Positions 42,311-47,496 of a DNA stretch of 47,496 bases are shown piece after piece. Origin of the DNA: Acidobacteriota bacterium (GTDB lineage Bacteria; Actinomycetota; Acidimicrobiia; Acidimicrobiales; RAAP-2); contig JAGXAY010000007.1 of NCBI GenBank assembly GCA_018971385.1, positions 1 through 47,496 of the forward strand, given 5' to 3'. A program made the translations under genes and the position numbers. Position 1 is the stretch's first letter. Each line of letters begins with the position of its first letter. A model generated the notes under the pieces. That model was not told where the DNA came from. It ran no database searches and worked only from the letters and a program-made list of their open reading frames with translations.

Positions 42311-44800
42311 GTGGCCGGCGTGAGTGACGTAGCTCGACATCGGGCCACTCCTCCTCGCCACCGCGGCGCCGACCTCGGCCCCCTCTGGGCCGAAGCATTG
42401 GACCTCGTGGTTGTGGCGCTGGTCCTGCGTCTGGCGCTCGCTCCCTGGACCGCGCTCGCCACCGACGTACAGACGTGGTGGAACGTGGCCTTTCACGCCA
42501 TTCAGCGAGTGCCGCTCTACGGTCTCGGACTGCCCGGTTACTCCTACCCGCCGCTCTACGGCTACTGGGCGATGGCCGTGGGTCTCGTGGCGCACGGCCT
42601 CGGCTTTAACGTCCCCGGGGGCGCCCACGCCTTTCCCGCTTCGTCACTCTTCGGCACGCTCTTTGGTCCCGTGGTCACGACTCCGGTCGCGACCTTCCTG
42701 CTGAAGTTACCGATGATCGGGGCCGACCTCGCAACGGGAGCGGGCCTCTGGGCCCTCGCCCGTCACCACCACGTGCCCCGGACTCGTGCGCGGTGGATGC
42801 TCTCGGCCTGGCTCTTTTCTCCCCTCGTTCTCGCCGCCGGCACGGTGCAGGGTCAGACGGACTCGCTCGTGGCCCTCGCCATCGTGACCGTCTTCGTCGC
42901 GGTCGACCGGGAGCAGTGGGCCCTCGCTGGTGTAGCGGTCGTGGGCGGTCTCGCGGTCAAGGTGGTCCCGGCGGCCCTTGGGGTACTCCTCGTGGGACTC
43001 GTTCTCGGACGCTTAGCGGGGCCCTCACGCTGGCGAGCCCTCCTTCAGTTGCTCGCCGGAGCTCTCGGGGCGTCCGTCGTGATCTTCGCGCCGGTCTGGA
43101 ACCAACCACCGTTTCTCGGCACCATCACTCGTTCGGGCGGTCTGCCCGCGGGCCTCGGGGGACTCAACCTCTACGGACTGGTGGCGTTACCCTTCACCCA
43201 CGGCGTTCAACTCACGCTCCTCTCCCACCTCTCTCGGGTGGGGGACTTCACCTCCCTCGCCCTCCTCGCCGTGACCCTCGTTGGTGCCTGGCACTGCTAT
43301 CGCTCCTCGACGACCGGGCAGCTCGCGCGCTCCACGGCCTGGGTGATGGCGACGGCTCTTCTCACGAACGCGGTAGCGAACCCGCAGTACTTCGTCTGGC
43401 TGCTCGTGCCCCTCATCGCCCTCTACGGCATGGTCGATCCCACCCCGGCACGACGGCGCACTCTCGTCGCCATCAACGTGGCCGCTCTTAGTTACCTCTA
43501 CGCCCTCTTCGGCGCCCTGTTCTTCCTCGCCCCCCTCTCGGTCGTCACGGGCTGGCCCGGGGTCGGCGCGGTGCACGCCGAACGAAGCTTCCTCGCGCGG
43601 GACGTTCCCGGACTCGGCTCGACGAGCGTGGGGGTCCTCCTCGCCTGGATCTCGACGGTCGTCATGGTGCTCGCTATTGGACGGGCCCTCTACCTCCTCC
43701 CTTCGGTCGCCGAGTCTCCGCGCACCTCGCGCAGTCCGGCCCGGGTGTGGTGGTTACCTCTCGTGGCGGTCGCCCTCGTCGAAGTGGTGGCGACGGGGGG
43801 AGAGGCGCTTCTCGCCCTCCCGCAGGTCAGCGCATCACTTGGCCCGGTGCAGGGCGGCACGGTCGTCGCTCGAGTCAGCGTGAGCGCGGTGAAGGGCGTC
43901 ACGGTCTCGGTGGTGCGCGTCGATCCCACCCGTGACGCCACGCGAATTCTCTACCTCGAAGATCCCCGGTACCCGATCGTGAACGGGGCCTACTCCGACG
44001 TCGTCAGCATCGCCCAGCAGATGAAGGCCCTCCTGCACAGTCAGGCGCCCACTATCACGTTGCGCGTGGTGAACGCCGACGATCTCGCTCGGTACCTGCG
44101 CGCCCCGGACCACACCGCGTCGACGGTGATCGTGAATCTTCAAGGGGAACTTCCCGCCCCCGTGTGGTCCGCCGGAAACACCGCCCCACTCGTGAACTGG
44201 GTGAAGGGCGGGGGGCGCTACGTCGCCGGGGGTGGCGCCCCGGGCCTCTTCTCGGCGAGGAGTTCCGACGTGGGTCAGTTCATCTCCGCGACGTCGGGCC
44301 TGTGGACCTACGTTCACGCGATGAAGCCCAACCCCCTCGTGCCAAAGGGCATCTTTGGGTACCCCTCCCTCTCCGGACAAGAGGCCCTCACGCCCTCGGT
44401 GTGGGGGAGTGCGCTCCTCGTCCGGGAACGCCAAACGGTGACGCCCATTACCAGCACCCGCCTCCTTCATCGACGGGGCGAAATCCTGGGATTTACGTCG
44501 ACTTTGAGGGCGTCTCTCGGAGTTTTGCCCGTTGTTCGGGGGGCGGTCGTGGTTCTCGGGGCCGATACCTGGCCCCCCGAAGTACCCGTCGACGCGTCGG
44601 ATCTCGCCCACCTCTTCGCCCTGCACTTCTTCGCCTCGATCGGTGAACCCCGGGTCGTGACGATGTCGACGAAGTCGGCCAGTCTTCACCTCACGGGGGT
44701 GTCCTCCGGCCAGTGGGTTCAGGTGGGGGCCCTCAGCGCCGGACGCCCCACGTGGGCGTGGACCCGGTGGTACCGGGTGTCCGGTGTTACCACCGGGTGA
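42311..44800 (+). CDS. GT-C-like polytopic membrane glycosyltransferase with large extracytoplasmic domain
   Basis: An 829-residue protein. Residues about 20-490 contain 11-13 helices with a GT-C arrangement: an acidic residue in the first loop (ATDVQTWWNVAF), then a YSYPPLYGYW motif, HHHVPRTRARWMLSAW, and VQGQTDSLVALAIV. Such enzymes transfer mannose or other sugars from lipid carriers outside the membrane. Residues about 510-829 form a soluble extracytoplasmic domain I do not recognise. Starts at 42311 and 42320 are both possible (AGGAG at 42303-42307). A strong hairpin overlaps the 3' end. The following genes support a role in surface glycan synthesis. Confidence 0.7.
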   Translation: MAGVSDVARHRATPPRHRGADLGPLWAEALDLVVVALVLRLALAPWTALATDVQTWWNVAFHAIQRVPLYGLGLPGYSYPPLYGYWAMAVGLVAHGLGFNVPGGAHAFPASSLFGTLFGPVVTTPVATFLLKLPMIGADLATGAGLWALARHHHVPRTRARWMLSAWLFSPLVLAAGTVQGQTDSLVALAIVTVFVAVDREQWALAGVAVVGGLAVKVVPAALGVLLVGLVLGRLAGPSRWRALLQLLAGALGASVVIFAPVWNQPPFLGTITRSGGLPAGLGGLNLYGLVALPFTHGVQLTLLSHLSRVGDFTSLALLAVTLVGAWHCYRSSTTGQLARSTAWVMATALLTNAVANPQYFVWLLVPLIALYGMVDPTPARRRTLVAINVAALSYLYALFGALFFLAPLSVVTGWPGVGAVHAERSFLARDVPGLGSTSVGVLLAWISTVVMVLAIGRALYLLPSVAESPRTSRSPARVWWLPLVAVALVEVVATGGEALLALPQVSASLGPVQGGTVVARVSVSAVKGVTVSVVRVDPTRDATRILYLEDPRYPIVNGAYSDVVSIAQQMKALLHSQAPTITLRVVNADDLARYLRAPDHTASTVIVNLQGELPAPVWSAGNTAPLVNWVKGGGRYVAGGGAPGLFSARSSDVGQFISATSGLWTYVHAMKPNPLVPKGIFGYPSLSGQEALTPSVWGSALLVRERQTVTPITSTRLLHRRGEILGFTSTLRASLGVLPVVRGAVVVLGADTWPPEVPVDASDLAHLFALHFFASIGEPRVVTMSTKSASLHLTGVSSGQWVQVGALSAGRPTWAWTRWYRVSGVTTG
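44762..44798 (+). terminator. Long hairpin at the 3' end of the GT-C-like gene
   Basis: ACCCGGTGGTA (44762-44772) is perfectly complementary to TACCACCGGGT (44788-44798), an 11-bp stem with a 15-base loop that ends at the stop codon TGA. Only a short T-containing stretch follows. It separates the gene from the TAAAAT promoter of the next one. Confidence 0.4.
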
Positions 44801-44841
44801 CGATGTGTCTAAATCCCCCAAAACCACCCCCGAATCAGGAG

Positions 44842-44847
44842 TAAAAT
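44842..44847 (+). promoter_or_regulatory. -10 element TAAAAT of the flippase-like gene, leaderless type
   Basis: TAAAAT ends 6 bases before the ATG at 44854, in an A-rich patch of the intergenic region. The nearby AGGAG (44837-44841) is 12 bases from the ATG, so a leadered reading is not excluded. Confidence 0.45.
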
Positions 44848-44853
44848 CTCGCC

Positions 44854-46110
44854 ATGTCGTCTGACGCGCTCCGGACATCGCCGTCGGCGCGTTCGGGGCG
44901 TCGCGTCTCTCGCGACAATCTTCGGGGACTCGAGCAGGGCTTCATTCTCCTACTGGCGGGTGGTCTCGCCGCGGCGGTCAACGCTCTCTTCTCCCTGATC
45001 TTCCTCCACGTCTCGGGGGTAGTGAACTACTCCTCGGCGGCTCCACTCCTGACGGTGGGATCGGTCGCGGCAACGGCCTCGGTGGGACTGGAGTACGTCC
45101 TCACGGTGAGGATCGTCGCGTCTCGTTCGTTGAGATCAGCCCGACGATCCGTTCAGCGGATTGCCGTGTGGTCGACGCCCTTCTTCCTGCTCACACCTCT
45201 CGTGATGTGGGGACTTCACTACCACTCCGTCCTCGACGTGGTGTTGGCGATCGCTCTCGCCATTGCGTCCTTCGCCCAGGCCGTACCGAACGCGATGCTC
45301 CTCGCCTACGGGCGCCTCTGGTCCCTCGGACTGGTGGCGGCGGCCGAAGCGGTAGTGCGCATTCTCGCGTTTTTGCCCTGGGCCCATCGCCATCCGGTGA
45401 CGGCGGCTCTCGTCATCTCCCTGCTCGTCACGGTGCTCGGCGCTCTCGTCATGGTTGAGATTGCCCGCCGCCGTGGTTCGGTACGCCCGGCGAGTGAGGC
45501 TCCCGCGCCGAGTGGTGACACGTCCCAGACGCTCGCGAAGACCCTGATTGGTCCCCTGCTCTTCGCCCCCTTCGCCGTACCGGTGTGGCTCGCGAAGGCC
45601 TACCTCGACCCGAGTGGCGTCGCTCGCCTCTCGGTAGCGGCCTTTCTCGCGTCCGGGGTCGTTCTCGTACTCGGACCCCTGACCTCGTCGGCCATTCCCC
45701 ACGTCGTCGACCCCTCGGCCCGTAAGTACCTGCGCCACGCCCGCTGGATGGTCGTAGGCCTGGGATCTCTGGCGGCGATTCTCGTCGCCGTACTCGGTCC
45801 GATTACGGTCAATCTCTACTTCTCCCGGGGTGTGCACAACCTCGGGTGGCTCATGATTCCTCTCGCCGTGTCGGCGATGGGTTGGGCCCTCGCCGGCTTC
45901 ACGACGTGGATCGGTATGGCGATGGGTCGGCCCGCTCCGCTCTACGTCATCGCCCTGAGCCTCGCGCTCCTGACCCAGATTCTGGTCGCGGTAGTGTGGC
46001 ATACCGTGTTGGGATTGGCGTGCGGGCCGGTGGCTTCGCTGGGGGCGACTGCGGTGGTACTTCTGCTCGGCCCACGTCTATCGCGTCGGGCGAGCGGAGC
46101 GCGTCGGTGA
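44854..46110 (+). CDS. Polysaccharide flippase-like membrane protein
   Basis: A 418-residue protein with about 12 hydrophobic segments and a basic, Ser-rich N-terminus. The arrangement and length fit the MOP superfamily (Wzx-like flippases), though no single motif proves it. It would move lipid-linked sugars across the membrane. The stop overlaps the start of the GT2 gene by four bases, so the two are coupled and form the core of a glycan operon. Confidence 0.65.
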   Translation: MSSDALRTSPSARSGRRVSRDNLRGLEQGFILLLAGGLAAAVNALFSLIFLHVSGVVNYSSAAPLLTVGSVAATASVGLEYVLTVRIVASRSLRSARRSVQRIAVWSTPFFLLTPLVMWGLHYHSVLDVVLAIALAIASFAQAVPNAMLLAYGRLWSLGLVAAAEAVVRILAFLPWAHRHPVTAALVISLLVTVLGALVMVEIARRRGSVRPASEAPAPSGDTSQTLAKTLIGPLLFAPFAVPVWLAKAYLDPSGVARLSVAAFLASGVVLVLGPLTSSAIPHVVDPSARKYLRHARWMVVGLGSLAAILVAVLGPITVNLYFSRGVHNLGWLMIPLAVSAMGWALAGFTTWIGMAMGRPAPLYVIALSLALLTQILVAVVWHTVLGLACGPVASLGATAVVLLLGPRLSRRASGARR

Positions 46111-47033
46111 CGCTCGAGGAGGCGACGCACTCCCTCACGACCCTCGTTCCGGTCAGCGTGGGGGTGATGGCCCACAATGAGGAGACTCACGTCGAGTCCG
46201 CCCTGCGAGCGATTCTCGAGCAGAACCAACGGGTCGTGCGAGTTGACGAGGTCATCGTGGTGGTCTCGGAGTCGACCGACGCGACGGAAGAGATCTGCGC
46301 CAAAATTGCCGAGTCGGACCTCCGAGTGAAGGTCGTCGTCGAGCCCACCCGTCGGGGAAAGATCTTTAGCGTCATCAACTTCCTCTCCCTGGCCAGTCAC
46401 GACTACTGCGTGGTGGTCTCGGCCGACGTCTTCGCCGCTCCCGACTGCGTGGACCGCCTCGGGGCCGCTCTGCTCTCCGATCCCCGCGTCGGTATGGCGG
46501 GCCCCCAGGTTCGCCCCCGCGAGAGTGCCGGGCGAACGACCGTGGCGGCCCGTCTCGCCCGGATTCTCTGGGAGATTCACCACGAACTGGCCCTGCGCAC
46601 CCCGAAACTGGGCGAACTCGTCATGGTGCGAAAGCAGTACTTGGGTGACGTGCCGAGTGTGGCCGGCTGCGACGAAGTCATGCTCGAGGCCGCGGTCGTC
46701 GACCACGGGGGACGACTCGCCTACGTCCCCGACGCCGTCGTCGAAAACGAGAGTCCCCGTTCGCTACGCGACCTGTTTAACGTGCGTCGACGTATTCACG
46801 TGCAGCACCTGGTGACCAAACGCGAGCTCGGCTACGACGCCTCCTCGCTGAGCGTCTCGCACAGTGTGCAGTCCTTCTTCCACGAGGTGGTCCACCACCC
46901 CCGTCGCGCTCCCGGGGCCTGCGCCCTGGTACTCCTCGAGGGTACGGCGCGCGCTCGCGCTCGTCTCCAGTATTGGGCCGGCGACTCCCAGGTCACCTGG
47001 AAGCCGAGCGGGTCGTCTCGCTCCGCCTCGTAG
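46107..47033 (+). CDS. Family 2 glycosyltransferase
   Basis: A 308-residue GT-A-fold transferase. It has the N-terminal VSVGVMAHNEETHVESAL, then EVIVVVSESTDATEEI, EPTRRGKIFSVINFL and the metal-binding SADVFAAPD (DxD-like), with later GCDEVMLEAAVVDHG and VPDAVVENESPRSLRDLFNVRRR, which fit the acceptor-side acidic base and the conserved (Q/R)xxRW-like region. It transfers an activated sugar to a lipid or sugar acceptor. It starts with GTG in a four-base overlap with the flippase-like gene; the frame is open upstream without homology. Confidence 0.9.
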   Translation: MTLEEATHSLTTLVPVSVGVMAHNEETHVESALRAILEQNQRVVRVDEVIVVVSESTDATEEICAKIAESDLRVKVVVEPTRRGKIFSVINFLSLASHDYCVVVSADVFAAPDCVDRLGAALLSDPRVGMAGPQVRPRESAGRTTVAARLARILWEIHHELALRTPKLGELVMVRKQYLGDVPSVAGCDEVMLEAAVVDHGGRLAYVPDAVVENESPRSLRDLFNVRRRIHVQHLVTKRELGYDASSLSVSHSVQSFFHEVVHHPRRAPGACALVLLEGTARARARLQYWAGDSQVTWKPSGSSRSAS

Positions 47034-47038
47034 CGTTC

Positions 47039-47496
47039 ATGGTTCCGTCGGACGACGTCTTCGGACTGGGTGAAGAGATCCCCTCTTTTCTCGACGCCGA
47101 GGCGGCGTCCTTCGTCGCCCCGGATCCTCCCACCGCGTCCGGGGCCTCCGCGGATGACGACTTCACGTTGAACGTGGAGTCCTGGGAGGAGATTCTCGCC
47201 AGCCTCGGGGTGAACGTGTCCCCGGAACCGGTTCTCGTCAGTGAGGGTTCGATCCCACCACTGAGTTCAGTCGGACCCGTGGAGTTACTCCACGAGAGCG
47301 ACCACGAGGTGGAGGGCCCTCGCTCGGCCGAGGTGTTGGCGGCCCTCGCCAACGACATCGTGGTTCCCCCCGCGCCCGTCCCCGCGCCCGCCGCCACGCC
47401 CGCCGCCCCGTCCTCCCCACCCAGTCCGGTCGGTGTACGGGCCTTCGCCCGGTCCCTCGGACCGCTCCTCCTCGTGGGCCTGATTCTCCGGGTGGT
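47039..47496 (+). CDS. Partial acidic protein with a membrane segment, cut by the window end
   Basis: An open frame from ATG 47039, five bases after the GT2 stop, runs out of the window with no stop (152 complete codons). The first 110 residues are acidic and low in complexity. A Pro/Ala-rich linker (about 111-129) follows, and then a hydrophobic stretch begins (ARSLGPLLLVGLILRVV). It is probably a membrane protein with a cytoplasmic acidic N-terminus, belonging to the glycan operon. No family can be assigned from this part. Confidence 0.65.
   Translation, partial: MVPSDDVFGLGEEIPSFLDAEAASFVAPDPPTASGASADDDFTLNVESWEEILASLGVNVSPEPVLVSEGSIPPLSSVGPVELLHESDHEVEGPRSAEVLAALANDIVVPPAPVPAPAATPAAPSSPPSPVGVRAFARSLGPLLLVGLILRV

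Overview
The window is a GC-rich (roughly 65% by eye) chromosomal segment of an actinobacterium (Actinomycetota). GTG and TTG starts are common and genes overlap by 1 to 17 bases. The gene order coaD - SepIVA-like - DUF177 - rpmF - plsX - acpP - rnc - mutM - smc - ftsY - ffh - rpsP - khpA - rimM - trmD - rplS - DUF2469 is characteristic of the phylum. GTP-type PEP carboxykinase and an F420/FMN split-barrel protein fit as well. A deep lineage such as Acidimicrobiia is my best guess, but this rests on style and synteny, not on a marker-gene tree.

Layout. 1-520: a CAT-anticodon tRNA and a DUF3054 membrane protein. 520-4060: an AT-richer, probably acquired module of one small exported protein, an ABC ATPase and two membrane proteins. 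4159-5948: a second, DrrAB-like ABC exporter on the minus strand. 6010-10580: an MFS transporter, a small membrane protein, pckG (minus) and thiL. 10600-29127: a long housekeeping block for translation, DNA repair, lipid precursor synthesis, chromosome segregation and SRP targeting (rpmB minus, then DAK2 protein, recG, rsmD, coaD through DUF2469). 29128-39515: an accessory island. It holds a 2451-residue secreted RHS/YD-repeat protein with a LecA-like N-terminal domain and a 12-blade NHL insertion, two small membrane-anchored genes behind it, a complete IS3-family element, and the remains of an older related IS in opposite orientation. 39516-42289: a PPOX-fold protein (minus), endonuclease IV and fumarase. 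42311-47496: a glycan-type locus (GT-C-like membrane protein, flippase-like protein, GT2 glycosyltransferase, and a partial acidic protein cut by the window end).

How it works together. The housekeeping block is a near-continuous run of overlapping genes broken by internal promoters. Many of these are a TANNNT hexamer 6-8 bases before a start codon that lacks a Shine-Dalgarno sequence, which suggests widespread leaderless transcription. In several cases the -10 begins in the stop codon of the preceding gene. The DUF177 (YceD) gene in this block carries an in-frame TAG after codon 32.

The most unusual points are: the lectin/RHS/NHL giant and its AT-rich tip; G9 and G8 homopolymers in the signal-peptide n-regions of the two large exported proteins, which could be phase-variable; an interleaved pair of inverted repeats upstream of the RHS gene; a new IS abutting an older relative without target duplication; and the uncharacterised exported-protein/ABC module near the left end.
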